Under the pieces are notes generated by a model. The model was not told where the DNA came from. It made no database searches and saw only the letters and a list, made by a program, of their open reading frames with translations. This document shows, one piece after another, positions 49,956 to 57,964 of a DNA stretch of 57,964 bases. The DNA is taken from NCBI RefSeq assembly GCF_002937115.1, contig NZ_NHRY01000258.1:1-57964 (forward strand), in the 5' to 3' direction. Position numbers and translations under genes: made by a program. This stretch comes from Rhodopila globiformis (GTDB lineage: Bacteria; Pseudomonadota; Alphaproteobacteria; Acetobacterales; Acetobacteraceae). Position 1 is the stretch's first letter, and the number at the start of each line of letters is the position of its first letter.

Positions 49956-50252
49956 CGGGACTGCGGCCGCCGAAGCGGTAGCCCCGGCCGCCGCCCGGCG
50001 GTATTTCCGGGCGGAGACAGCGGCCCAGCCGGATCAGGCCTGCGAACGGGGGCCGGACGCGGCAGACGGTCCTGGGGGAGGATCCGACGGAAGCCGCAAT
50101 TCATGGTGATTGCCTCGGCGCCCGGGTCGACGGCGGCTTCAGGCAATGCCGGCGGCAGCCCCCGGTTGCGGGCCTGTTCATGCCCGCATCTTGCCGCAAC
50201 CTCCTGGCCGGGGCGAGTATGCCGCCGGTTCCGACAACAGGGAGGAAATGCC

Positions 50253-50948
50253 GTGGCCGAACGCCCCTTCACCCAGGCCGATCTCGACGCTCTGGCGCAG
50301 TGGGACACACCCACCATCTGCAACGGGTTGGAAATCATTGTGCCGGAGCGGCGCGCCATCGGCTTCACCGTGGAGCCGATGTTTTGCATCGACCCGAAAG
50401 CCAAGCCGATCGTCGGCGTCGCCCGCGTCGGCATCATCCGCGCCAAGGAGCCGCCGCGCGGCAAGGTCGTGGACCGGGCTGACTGGTATGACTACGTCGC
50501 GCGGACCGATTTCCCCACCATCGCCATCATCCAGGACATCGACGACCGCATCGGCTACGGCGCCTACTGGGGCGAGGTGCAGTCCAACATCCACAAGGCG
50601 CTCGGCTGCCTGGGCTGCGTCACCAATGGCTCGTTCCGCGACATGGAGATGTGGGCGCCCGGCTTCCAGATGATCGGCGGCCGCGTCGGCCCGAGCCACG
50701 CGCACGTCCACATGGTGGACTTCGGCAGGCCGGTGAACATTTTCGGCATGCAGGTGGGCCACGACGACGTGATTCACGCCGACTACCACGGCGCGGTGGT
50801 GGTGCCGGCCGACGCGGTGCGCAAGCTGCCGGCGGCGATCGACCTGGTGTCGCGGCGCGAGAAGGTCATCCTGGATGTCTGCCGCGCCCCGGGTTTCACC
50901 CCGGCGAAACTGCGCGAGGCACTGAAGCGGGCGGGCGAGATCCATTGA
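50253..50948 (+). CDS. RraA-like protein (HMG/CHA aldolase-type fold)
   Basis: A 231-residue protein of the RraA/4-hydroxy-4-methyl-2-oxoglutarate aldolase superfamily. The start is a GTG at 50253 with a perfect GGAGGAA five bases before it. VTNGSFRDM contains the conserved Arg-Asp pair of the metal/pyruvate site in aldolase members. ADYHGAVVVPADAV is the second signature. RraA proper inhibits RNase E, but most homologues in alphaproteobacteria are aldolases or oxaloacetate decarboxylases. The substrate is unknown. A stem-loop (50998-51035) follows the gene. Confidence 0.85.
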   Translation: MAERPFTQADLDALAQWDTPTICNGLEIIVPERRAIGFTVEPMFCIDPKAKPIVGVARVGIIRAKEPPRGKVVDRADWYDYVARTDFPTIAIIQDIDDRIGYGAYWGEVQSNIHKALGCLGCVTNGSFRDMEMWAPGFQMIGGRVGPSHAHVHMVDFGRPVNIFGMQVGHDDVIHADYHGAVVVPADAVRKLPAAIDLVSRREKVILDVCRAPGFTPAKLREALKRAGEIH

Positions 50949-50997
50949 GAGCTTTGAGGCGAAATAATTGATCCGCCGGAGTCGGCGCACTGTTCTC

Positions 50998-51035
50998 TCC
51001 CCGTCATGGCGACCGCAGCACCGCCATGACGGGGA
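50998..51035 (+). terminator. hairpin downstream of the RraA-like gene
   Basis: TCCCCGTCATGGCG pairs exactly with CGCCATGACGGGGA around ACCGCAGCAC. It contains the GTCATGGC core shared with the dispersed palindromes. It lacks a T-run but is well placed as the transcription end. Confidence 0.6.
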
Positions 51036-51982
51036 GCAGCCGCGCCGCCTGTGCCCGGATTTCAGAGCCTGTTTGACTGAATTCCTCTTGTGGAAGCGGC
51101 CGATGATTTGAACGCCGGCGGCAAGGACAGGCTATGTCTGCGTTTCGGCTGATTGAGGGTCATTGGCGGCGGGCGTGCGGGTGGATCGTCCTGACATGTA
51201 ACCACAGAGGAAAGCCGAGGGTCGCGGAGGGCCACAGGGAAGACGTTTGGGCGCTAAGCGCGAAGCGCATGACAACCGGCACCGCCGCACCATGAGTCGC
51301 CCGGCATCGCCACACGGGTGGACCGGCGACGCTACCCGCCACGACGGCAACACCGCACCAGCCTGCGCGACATCCCCCTGACGCTCCGCGGCCCTCCAAG
51401 GCCCTCCGTTATTCTCCGTGCGAACAGAAATACGCCATCAACCGCGCTGTCCCCACCAGAGACGCACCATCCCCGACCACGGCCAAGCCGGACCAGGAAG
51501 GCCACAACCGCGGTGCCAGTTTCCAGCCAGACAGCAAGCCCTCCGGAACTCAAAGCCCAATTCGATCAAACAGGCTCTCAACGCCGCTGGGGCCTGCGCC
51601 CACCATGACGGTCGAAGCGTCGATGCGACAATCGGAGCGGCTGTTTTGCTCCAAACCATTTGCATGCGATCGGGGTGACCGGAGTCGCGAAGCGCGCCGT
51701 AAGGTGACAGTCGCGTCCCGGCGGCGCGCCGGCATGCCGAAACCGATCACATCTTGTTACACACGGCTGTAGCTCCCCCTCCAAGGCTGACGGCCGAACG
51801 TGAACGGATCTGGCTCTGGACGCGCATCGCCTTCATCGAACTGACACACTCGCAACCGGCCAAAATGCCACGGTGTTGCCATCAGTCTGCGGAACATATG
51901 TTGCCGATCGTTGGCCTGCCCATGTAACGCAATGCATCAAAAGCTTCAAAAGCAATGGGTTGTGGCGTTACAGGAGGCAACA
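51036..51982. other. long gene-free region before lpxC
   Basis: Almost a kilobase with no supported gene. Sequences around 51195-51245 (ACCACAGAGG...GGGTCGCGGAGGGCC) and 51372-51420 (its approximate complement, CCGCGGCCCTCC...TCTCCGTG) look like decayed dispersed repeats. The remainder is unremarkable and presumably contains the lpxC promoter near 51850-51960. Confidence 0.45.
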
Positions 51983-52090
51983 ATGATTGACTCGGCGCCG
52001 GGAACGGAACCGGTTATCGAGCATTTTGGCACGGGGCATTTTCGCCACGATCATATGGAACGCAGCGGATGGACGGCTTCGTCAGACTGA
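51983..52090 (+). CDS. 35-codon upstream ORF overlapping lpxC, possible leader peptide
   Basis: ATG at 51983 follows CAGGAGGCAAC, the best ribosome site in the area. It encodes MIDSAPGTEPVIEHFGTGHF and 15 more residues, stopping at 52090, which is 22 bases inside lpxC in another frame. lpxC itself has no comparable site before its start at 52069, so ribosomes ending the small ORF may re-initiate. It could be translational coupling or a regulatory leader; chance is possible. Confidence 0.35.
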   Translation: MIDSAPGTEPVIEHFGTGHFRHDHMERSGWTASSD

Positions 52091-53019
52091 ACTTCGAGCA
52101 AACGACCGCACCAAGGTGGGAGCAGCGCACCTTGAAAGCCGCGATCGGTTGCGTCGGCGTCGGCGTGCACACCGGCCGGCGGGTGAACCTCACCTTCCGT
52201 CCCGCCGAGGCGGACCACGGTATCGTCTTCCGCCGCACCGACCTCGGCCGCGACATCGAGGCCCGGTTCGACAACGTCTGCGACACCCGCCTGTGCACCT
52301 CGGTCGCCGATCCCGGCATGCCCTCGGCGCGGATCGGCACGATCGAGCACGTGATGGCTGCCCTCGCCGGCGCCGGCATCGACAACGCGGTCGTCGAGAT
52401 CGACGGCCCGGAAGTGCCGATTCTCGACGGGTCTGCCGCACCGTTCCTGTTCCTGCTCGACTGCGCCGGGGTGCGGGAGCTTGACGCCTCCCGCCGTGTG
52501 ATCGAGGTCCGCAAGACCATCCGCGTGACCGCCGGTGACGCCTGGGCCGAACTGCGCCCGCTCGGCCCCGCCTTCCGCTCCGCCCAGCCGGTGCTGGAGA
52601 TGGATCTGTCGATCGACTTCGCCGCCTCCGCCATTGGCCGGCAATCCTGTTCGCTGCGGCTGACGCCGGAGAGCTTCCGCCACGAGTTGGCGTCCGCCCG
52701 CACCTTCGCCCAGGCCGAGGAGGTCGAGCAGCTTCGCGCCGCCGGCCTGGCCCGCGGCGGCAGCCTCGACAACGCCATTGTAGTGGATGGCGGGCGGGTC
52801 CTGAACATCGGCGGCCTGCGGATGGAAAGCGAATTTGCCAACCACAAGATGCTGGACGCCGTCGGCGATCTCGCCCTGGCAGGCGGCCCGCTGCACGGCC
52901 GGTTCGTTGCCCACCGCACCGGCCATGACCTGAACAACCGCCTGCTGAAGGCTTTGTTTGCCGACATCGGCGCCTGGCGTTCGATCACCACCGAGCCGCT
53001 GGTCTCGGTGGCGGCCTGA
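52069..53019 (+). CDS. lpxC: UDP-3-O-acyl-N-acetylglucosamine deacetylase
   Basis: A 316-residue LpxC, the zinc amidase that commits UDP-diacyl-glucosamine to lipid A synthesis. Zinc ligands are His94 (TIEHVMAAL), His259 and Asp263 (ANHKMLDAVGDL). The catalytic His is His286 in GHDLNN. The sequence begins with a short extension before QRTLKAAIGCVGVGVHTG, the usual opening. It is followed by bamD and recN as in many alphaproteobacteria, but ftsZ, which normally precedes it, is absent and replaced by a long gene-free stretch. An overlapping small ORF upstream may affect its translation. Confidence 0.97.
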   Translation: MDGFVRLNFEQTTAPRWEQRTLKAAIGCVGVGVHTGRRVNLTFRPAEADHGIVFRRTDLGRDIEARFDNVCDTRLCTSVADPGMPSARIGTIEHVMAALAGAGIDNAVVEIDGPEVPILDGSAAPFLFLLDCAGVRELDASRRVIEVRKTIRVTAGDAWAELRPLGPAFRSAQPVLEMDLSIDFAASAIGRQSCSLRLTPESFRHELASARTFAQAEEVEQLRAAGLARGGSLDNAIVVDGGRVLNIGGLRMESEFANHKMLDAVGDLALAGGPLHGRFVAHRTGHDLNNRLLKALFADIGAWRSITTEPLVSVAA

Positions 53020-53084
53020 TCGCGGCGGATTCGTTCCACCGCGCCTGTATGCGGGGCGGCGGGCGTCGTGATATAGGCACGGCA

Positions 53085-53951
53085 ATGACCAAGAGCTGCC
53101 CCATGACCTACCGCGCCGCCCGCGCCCTTGCCGCCTTCTCGCTTGCCCTGCTGCCGTTGCTGTCCGCCTGCAGCGGCTCGTCTGACGAGTCCGCCAAGCA
53201 GGGGCCGGTCCCTCCGGTCGAAACGCTGTACAACAACGGCGTCGATGCCCTGAACGCCCGCCGCTTCTCCACGGCCAACGACCAGTTCGCATCGCTGGAG
53301 CAGAATTATCCCTATTCCTCCTGGGCGGTGAACGCCCAGTTGATGTCGGCCTATACGTCGTACCTGCAGAACAAGTACACCGACGCCATCGGCACGCTGG
53401 ACCGCTTCATCCAGCTGCATCCGGCGCATCGCGATATCGCCTATGCCTACTACCTGCGGGCGCTCTGCTACTACGAGCAGATTGCCGACATCCAGCGCGA
53501 CCAGCGCGGCACCGAGCTGGCAATGAGCTCTCTGCGCGAGGTGGCGAACCGCTTCCCTGACAGCGCCTATGCACGCGATGCCAAGCTGAAGATCGACCTG
53601 TGCTTCGATCACCTCGCCGGCAAGGAGATGGAAATCGGCCGCTTCTACCAGAGGCAGCACCTCTACACGGCCGCCATCGGCCGCTTCCAGCGTGTCGTTG
53701 ACGATTACCAGACCACCAACCATGTTCCCGAGGCCCTGGCCCGGCTGACCGAGATCTACCTCGCCCTCGGCCTGAAGGACGAGGCGCGTAAGACAGCCGC
53801 GGTGCTTGGCTATAACTATCCGGGAAGCGTCTGGTATGACGACAGTTATACCCAACTTGTTGACGATGGTGTGGCAGGGCCCGGCGCCAAAATGCCCAAG
53901 CCAGTATCCAGCCCGGGTTTCTTCTCCCGCGCCTGGCATGCGGTGTTCTGA
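53085..53951 (+). CDS. bamD: outer membrane assembly lipoprotein BamD
   Basis: A 289-residue lipoprotein of the BAM complex, which inserts beta-barrel proteins such as the OprB porin in the outer membrane. The signal peptide ends in a lipobox, LLSAC, with the lipidated Cys at about 29. The mature part is made of TPR helices; ETLYNNGVDALNARRFSTA is the first repeat and YAYYLRALCYYEQI is characteristic of BamD/ComL. The start could be the ATG at 53085 or 53103, as neither has a strong ribosome site. The gene lies 65 bases after lpxC and 33 before recN on the same strand. Confidence 0.94.
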   Translation: MTKSCPMTYRAARALAAFSLALLPLLSACSGSSDESAKQGPVPPVETLYNNGVDALNARRFSTANDQFASLEQNYPYSSWAVNAQLMSAYTSYLQNKYTDAIGTLDRFIQLHPAHRDIAYAYYLRALCYYEQIADIQRDQRGTELAMSSLREVANRFPDSAYARDAKLKIDLCFDHLAGKEMEIGRFYQRQHLYTAAIGRFQRVVDDYQTTNHVPEALARLTEIYLALGLKDEARKTAAVLGYNYPGSVWYDDSYTQLVDDGVAGPGAKMPKPVSSPGFFSRAWHAVF

Positions 53952-53984
53952 GCGTCGCCCGGTCAACAGGCTGAGCCGCGCGGC

Positions 53985-55697
53985 ATGCTGACCGCGCTTT
54001 CGATCCGGGACGTCGTGCTGATCGAACGGCTCGACCTGAGCTTCGGCAGCGGGTTGACCGTGCTGACGGGCGAAACCGGCGCCGGCAAGTCCATCCTGCT
54101 CGACAGCCTGGGCCTGGCCATCGGTGCCCGCGCCGACGCCGGGCTGGTGCGGGCGGCGACCGAGCAAGCCTCGGTGACCGCGTGCTTCTCGCCGCCCGAG
54201 GATCACGCGGTGGAAGCTGTCCTGGATGAGCACGGGTTGCCTGTCGAGGACGAGATCGTGCTGCGCCGGATCGTCACCCGGGACGGCCGTTCCCGGGCGT
54301 TCGTGAACGATCATCCGGTTGGGGTGACGCTGCTGCGCCGCATCGGCACGCTGCTGGTCGAGGTGCAGGGGCAGCACGAGCAGATGAGCCTGGCCGATCC
54401 GGCCCGGCACGCCGGGCTGCTGGATGCGTTCGGCACGCCCGAGCCGCTGCGCCAGGGCGTCGCCGACGCCTGGCGCACCTGGCGCGATGCCCAGGCGAAG
54501 CTGGCGCAGGCGCGGGAGGCGATCGCCGCGGCGGAACGCGACGAGGAATGGCTGCGCCACGCCGTCGAGGAACTGGGCACCCTGGCGCCGCGGGTCGACG
54601 AGGAAGAGACCCTGGCGCGGGAACGCCAGCGCCTGCAGCAGAACGAACGCCGCGCCGAGGCCATCGCCGCCGCCCTTTCTGAGCTGACGCCGCGCGACCG
54701 CCGCAATGCCGGTCCCGCCGCGTCGCTGCGCGCCGCGACGCGGTCGCTGCAGCGCCTGGCGCCGCAGAACCAGCCGGAGGCGCCGAATCCGGCGGATCCG
54801 GCCCTGGCGGCGCTGGAACGGGCCGAGGAGGCGCTGGCCGAGGCGGAAACCCTGCTGACCCGGCTGGCCGCCGACGCCGACGTCGATCCGCGCCTGCTGG
54901 AGCAGTCCGAGGAGCGGCTGTTCGCCCTGCGCGCCGCCGCCCGCAAGCATGGAGTCGCCGTCGCCGAGTTGCCGGAACTGCTGGATACGCTGGCCGCCCG
55001 GCTGGCCGCGCTGGAAACCGGGGCAGCCGAGATCGCAGCGCTGGAACAGGCGGCGCAGGAGGCCAGGGTGGGTTACGTCGCCGCCGCCGAAAGGCTTTCG
55101 GCCGCGCGGACGGCCGCGGCGGGGCGGCTGGAAAAGGCCGTTGCGAAGGAGCTGCCGCCGCTGCGGCTGGACAAGGCGCGGTTTGTCGCCGAAGTCACCA
55201 GCTTGCCGGAGGGCTCCTGGGGGCCGTCCGGCATGGACCAGGTACGCTTCCTGATCGCCACCAATCCGGGGCAGGAGCCGGGGCCGCTGGCGCGGGTCGC
55301 CTCGGGCGGCGAGCTGTCGCGGCTGATGCTGGCGATGAAGGTGGTGCTGTCGGCCGGCTCGGCCGTGCCGACGCTGGTATTTGACGAGGTCGATTCCGGC
55401 ATCGGTGGCGCGACCGCCGCCGCGGTGGGGGAGCGTCTGGCGCGTGTGGCCGAGGGGGTTCAGGTGCTGGTGGTGACTCACAGCCCGCAGGTCGCGGCCC
55501 GCGGGGCGGCACACCTGCGCGTCGCCAAGCAGGCGGCGCGTAACCGCACCGCCACGCTGGTGGATCGCCTGAGCGCCGGTGAGCGGCGCGAGGAGATCGC
55601 CCGGATGCTGGCCGGCGAGACGATTTCGGATGCCGCCCGGGCGGCCGCGGATGACCTGCTGCGCGTGCAGCGCCCGCCGCAGGGGCTGCTGGTGTGA
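53985..55697 (+). CDS. recN: DNA repair protein RecN
   Basis: A 570-residue SMC-like ATPase for double-strand break repair. Walker A is GETGAGKS at 29-36, VQGQHEQM is the Q-loop-adjacent motif typical of RecN, and the C-terminal ASGGELSRLMLAMK signature is followed by VFDEVDSGIGG (Walker B). The middle (residues 155-370) is a short coiled coil rich in Ala, Glu and Arg. No LexA box was recognised upstream. ligA, the usual next gene, is not seen; an IS110 element follows. Confidence 0.96.
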   Translation: MLTALSIRDVVLIERLDLSFGSGLTVLTGETGAGKSILLDSLGLAIGARADAGLVRAATEQASVTACFSPPEDHAVEAVLDEHGLPVEDEIVLRRIVTRDGRSRAFVNDHPVGVTLLRRIGTLLVEVQGQHEQMSLADPARHAGLLDAFGTPEPLRQGVADAWRTWRDAQAKLAQAREAIAAAERDEEWLRHAVEELGTLAPRVDEEETLARERQRLQQNERRAEAIAAALSELTPRDRRNAGPAASLRAATRSLQRLAPQNQPEAPNPADPALAALERAEEALAEAETLLTRLAADADVDPRLLEQSEERLFALRAAARKHGVAVAELPELLDTLAARLAALETGAAEIAALEQAAQEARVGYVAAAERLSAARTAAAGRLEKAVAKELPPLRLDKARFVAEVTSLPEGSWGPSGMDQVRFLIATNPGQEPGPLARVASGGELSRLMLAMKVVLSAGSAVPTLVFDEVDSGIGGATAAAVGERLARVAEGVQVLVVTHSPQVAARGAAHLRVAKQAARNRTATLVDRLSAGERREEIARMLAGETISDAARAAADDLLRVQRPPQGLLV

Positions 55698-56040
55698 CAT
55701 TTGTTCCATTGCAGGATTGGGCAAGCTGCGGTGCCGGAAGACACCGCACCCCGGCAACCACGAACGGCGCGACCAGGCAGCGGGCACCTCAGCGCCGACT
55801 GATGCACGACCGGAGTGGTGATATGAGACGCGGCCGGGTCATCCCTGCAACCTTGGTACTACGGCGCGAGCGCGGTCAGCCCGAGGTGCTGTGTTCATGG
55901 GTTCGAAATCGCGATCGGCGTGGAGCAGAGGCAGCCTGTTTTCTAACGGGAAACTAACCCGGTGGTGGGGGGCGTGCTTGCCCCAGCCGCCGTCTTCGAC
56001 GGCCTGGGACTCCCCTGCCTGCGCGGACGTGGGGCATGAA
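55698..56040. other. region between recN and the IS110 transposase
   Basis: No supported gene. The right part probably belongs to the IS110 element (downstream of its transposase), with a short palindromic stretch GGGGGGCGTGCTTGCCCC near 55970-55985. The left part is plain 3' flank of recN. Confidence 0.4.
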
Positions 56041-57520
56041 CTATGCCGCCTCAGCGATGGGCCGGAGTTCCACCGCGAAGCCGAGCTTGGCCAACTGGCC
56101 GACCAGCTTCTTGGCTTTGGCCTCGGGCGGGCGGCGGTCGAAGTACTCGGCGCCGAGGTCTTGGTGTTCCGTGCCGTCTTTCAGCATGTGGTAGATGGCG
56201 GTGAGCATCGAGGCGGCCACGGCGCAGGCGGCCTTCTTCTTGCCGTGCCTGGCGCACAGCCGCCAGAACTGCGCCTTGTAGTACTTGCCTTTGGTGCGGC
56301 TGGCGGCCCGGGCACATTGCACCAGGATCACCTTGAGCCAGGGCGCCCCCTTGCGCAGCTTCGCGGACCGACGCTTGCCGGCGCTCTCGTTCTGGCCCGG
56401 GCAGAACCCGGCCCAGGACAGCAGGTGGCCGGCGGTCGGGAACCGGCTCATGTCGGTGCCGATTTCCGCCAGGATGATGGTGGCGGCCAGCTGGCCGACC
56501 CCCGGCACGGTGGTCAGCAGCAGGATCAGCGCCCGAAAGGCGGCCTGTCCGGCCACCTCCTTGTGGTCCATGTGCGCGACCACCGTGTCGATCTCGGCAT
56601 CGATGGTGGCGATCGCCTCGGCCACACGGTCGTGTTGGTCGAGATACAGCCGCAGCATGAAGCGGTGATGCTCGGTCACCCGGCCACGCAGCGCCTCGAC
56701 CAGCTCCGCGCGCGGTGTCTTGATCCGGCGGTCCGCCAGGGCGGCCAGCACCACGGGATTGGTCTCGCCGGCGATGATCGCCTCGACCATCCGCCGCCCG
56801 CTCACCCCCATGACGTCGCTGATCGCCGAATCGAGCTTGATGTTGGCCTCTTCCAGCGTCTTCTGCAGCCGCTGGCTGTGGCGGGTCTGCTCGCGGGTGA
56901 GCTGCGTGCGGGTGCGCAGCAGCGCACGCAGCTCCTGGAACTCTTGCGCCGGAACGAAGCTCGCCCGGATCAGGCCGCACGCCAGCAAGTCGGCAATCCA
57001 GGTGGTGTCGTTGACGTCGCTCTTGCGGCCGGGGACGGCTTTGATGTGCGCGGCATTCGCCACGATCAGCTCAAAGCCGCCATCGCTCAGGATGTTCCAG
57101 ACCGGCTTCCAGTAGACCCCGGTCGCCTCCATCGCCACATGGGTGCAGCCCTGCTCGGTCAACCAGGCCAGCAGGGCCTGCAAGCCGGTCGTCGAGGTCT
57201 CGAAGGTCCGACACGCCCGGGTGGTCTTGGCGCCGGCCATGATACGAACACAGGCGACGATGGTGGCCTTGTGCACGTCCAGACCGGCGCAACGCGGATA
57301 CAATACGTCCATGGCTTCTCCTCACGCATGTGCCGCCGGCGTGGGGGGCCTCAACAAAGACGAACTCTAACGGACGTGCTCCGGGGGCATCGCTGCCCCG
57401 TGGCTCCAGTGGGGGTGATCGAGGCTCCCCAGGTCCAACTATGGGACGGGCTCTGTGGCACCAAGGAAAGACCGACCTCTTTGCCGACGACCCCCGCAGT
57501 CTATCCTATGTCCGCCGCTC
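55960..57520 (-). mobile_element. IS110-family insertion sequence (ends approximate)
   Basis: A transposase gene flanked by non-coding sequence of the kind IS110 elements carry. Members lack long terminal inverted repeats, so the ends cannot be set from one copy; the coordinates given are estimates. The upstream non-coding part (57313 to about 57520) includes the hairpin GGGGGCATCGCTGCCCC. Confidence 0.5.
56041..57312 (-). CDS. IS110-family transposase (DEDD)
   Basis: A 423-residue IS110-type recombinase, apparently intact. The RuvC-like N-terminal domain shows the four acidic residues: Asp12 (GLDVHK), Glu62 (MEATGVYW), Asp99 and Asp102 (KSDVNDTTW). The C-terminal Tnp_20 domain contains TVPGVGQLAATIILAEIG and SWAGFCPGQNESAGKRR, with Ser310 the probable catalytic serine. 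A coiled-coil segment links the domains. IS110 enzymes use a bridge RNA encoded in the element's own non-coding flank. The element sits immediately after recN, where ligA would often be. Confidence 0.95.
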   Translation of the reverse strand: MDVLYPRCAGLDVHKATIVACVRIMAGAKTTRACRTFETSTTGLQALLAWLTEQGCTHVAMEATGVYWKPVWNILSDGGFELIVANAAHIKAVPGRKSDVNDTTWIADLLACGLIRASFVPAQEFQELRALLRTRTQLTREQTRHSQRLQKTLEEANIKLDSAISDVMGVSGRRMVEAIIAGETNPVVLAALADRRIKTPRAELVEALRGRVTEHHRFMLRLYLDQHDRVAEAIATIDAEIDTVVAHMDHKEVAGQAAFRALILLLTTVPGVGQLAATIILAEIGTDMSRFPTAGHLLSWAGFCPGQNESAGKRRSAKLRKGAPWLKVILVQCARAASRTKGKYYKAQFWRLCARHGKKKAACAVAASMLTAIYHMLKDGTEHQDLGAEYFDRRPPEAKAKKLVGQLAKLGFAVELRPIAEAA

Positions 57521-57760
57521 CGCCCGCCCGCAAGTTTCATGCAGGGCGGGTCGGCCGCGCCGGCCGGTGGCGAACTATGGCACAAAACGAAGACACAAGG
57601 GCCACGAAGACCGGACCTTGCTGGGGCATAGTCTTACTGTGTCATTTTCCCATTCACTGCCCGGGGCTGTTGCAGGCAGCACGGACACCTGGGCAGCGCG
57701 GCGACGAGCCGGACGGCAAGCTGGCGGCGGATGGAGGCAATCGAGTGCGGCACATGCCGC
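57313..57760. other. IS110 upstream flank and junction with an IS701 remnant
   Basis: No gene. The part nearest the transposase holds GC hairpins and is the candidate bridge-RNA region. The rest, to 57760, is undefined, with some AT-richer sequence near 57580-57660. Confidence 0.4.
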
Positions 57761-57964
57761 TCAGGCCGCACCGGCAGCGCCGCGGGGCTGGAAGCCTGCG
57801 GGTAACGCAGGTGTTTCGATCCGCCTGCGGATGAAGTGCCGCTGAGGGGGGAAAAGACAGCGCTCGGCGATCAGAAAGCCGTAGGCTGCGATGCACAGGC
57901 TGGCGTGATGATGAAAGCCGCGCCAGTTGCGGCCCTCGAAGTCGCCAAGACCGAGCTCCTGTTT
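57761..57964 (-). CDS. IS701-family transposase, C-terminal end (partial)
   Basis: The minus strand is open from the right edge of the window to a stop at 57761, giving the last 67 residues of an IS701-type transposase. QELGLGDFEGRNWRGFHHHA followed by LCIAAYGFLIAERC is the family's C-terminal signature, with the final catalytic Glu in the QELGL segment. The tail PALPAGFQPRGAAGAA is also common. The rest lies outside the window, so whether it is intact is unknown. Confidence 0.8.
   Translation of the reverse strand, partial: KQELGLGDFEGRNWRGFHHHASLCIAAYGFLIAERCLFPPQRHFIRRRIETPALPAGFQPRGAAGAA

Noticed and set aside
55898-55915. A GGTTCGAAATC stretch that resembles a tRNA T-loop
   Set aside because: No acceptor stem, anticodon arm or CCA-side complement could be built around it.

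Overview
The window is about 58 kb of GC-rich DNA from an alphaproteobacterium, most likely of the Rhodospirillales/Acetobacteraceae type. That placement is an inference. It rests on a membrane-bound PQQ glucose dehydrogenase beside an OprB-type porin, on the lysA/TIGR02302 pair, on the lpxC-bamD-recN order, and on the overall codon and GC character. No rRNA, tRNA or CRISPR array was seen.

Layout. 0-3 kb: the right end of an IS5-family element abuts an apparently truncated membrane protein, followed by an acyltransferase-3 gene. 3-9 kb: an IsdG-like monooxygenase, an LplT-like MFS transporter, a HAD hydrolase, and a lipid A/Kdo block (lpxK, waaA, DUF374 acyltransferase, candidate Kdo hydroxylase). 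9.6-13.8 kb: a membrane lipid-remodelling set, with a GT4 glycosyltransferase and a PlcP-like phosphoesterase facing a diacylglycerol-kinase-like gene across a candidate Pho box, then a patatin. 14-23 kb: a small secreted protein, TIGR02302-lysA, gcd and oprB. 23.5-34.8 kb: rplK-rplA-rplJ-rplL-rpoB-rpoC on the minus strand, with leader and attenuator hairpins. 35-40 kb: small accessory genes and an IlvD/Edd sugar-acid dehydratase. 40.5-45.9 kb: a tightly packed set (DUF1499 lipoprotein, SbmA/BacA-type ABC transporter, M3 oligopeptidase, amidase) that looks like a peptide uptake and digestion unit. 46-47.3 kb: a PIN/RHH toxin-antitoxin pair next to a decayed ParDE-type pair. 47.3-51 kb: cysK, a drug-efflux-like MFS and an RraA-like protein. 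52-55.7 kb: lpxC, bamD and recN. 56-58 kb: an IS110 element and the end of an IS701 element.

Spread through the intergenic spaces are three families of long palindromic repeats. One is a nested, MITE-like element of about 176 bp (three copies, one expanded to 398 bp). Another sits inside the rpoB-rpoC gap.

The strongest biological themes are envelope construction (lipid A, Kdo modification, BamD, porin) and membrane-lipid replacement under phosphate limitation. The latter is inferred from gene content and one promoter-like motif.
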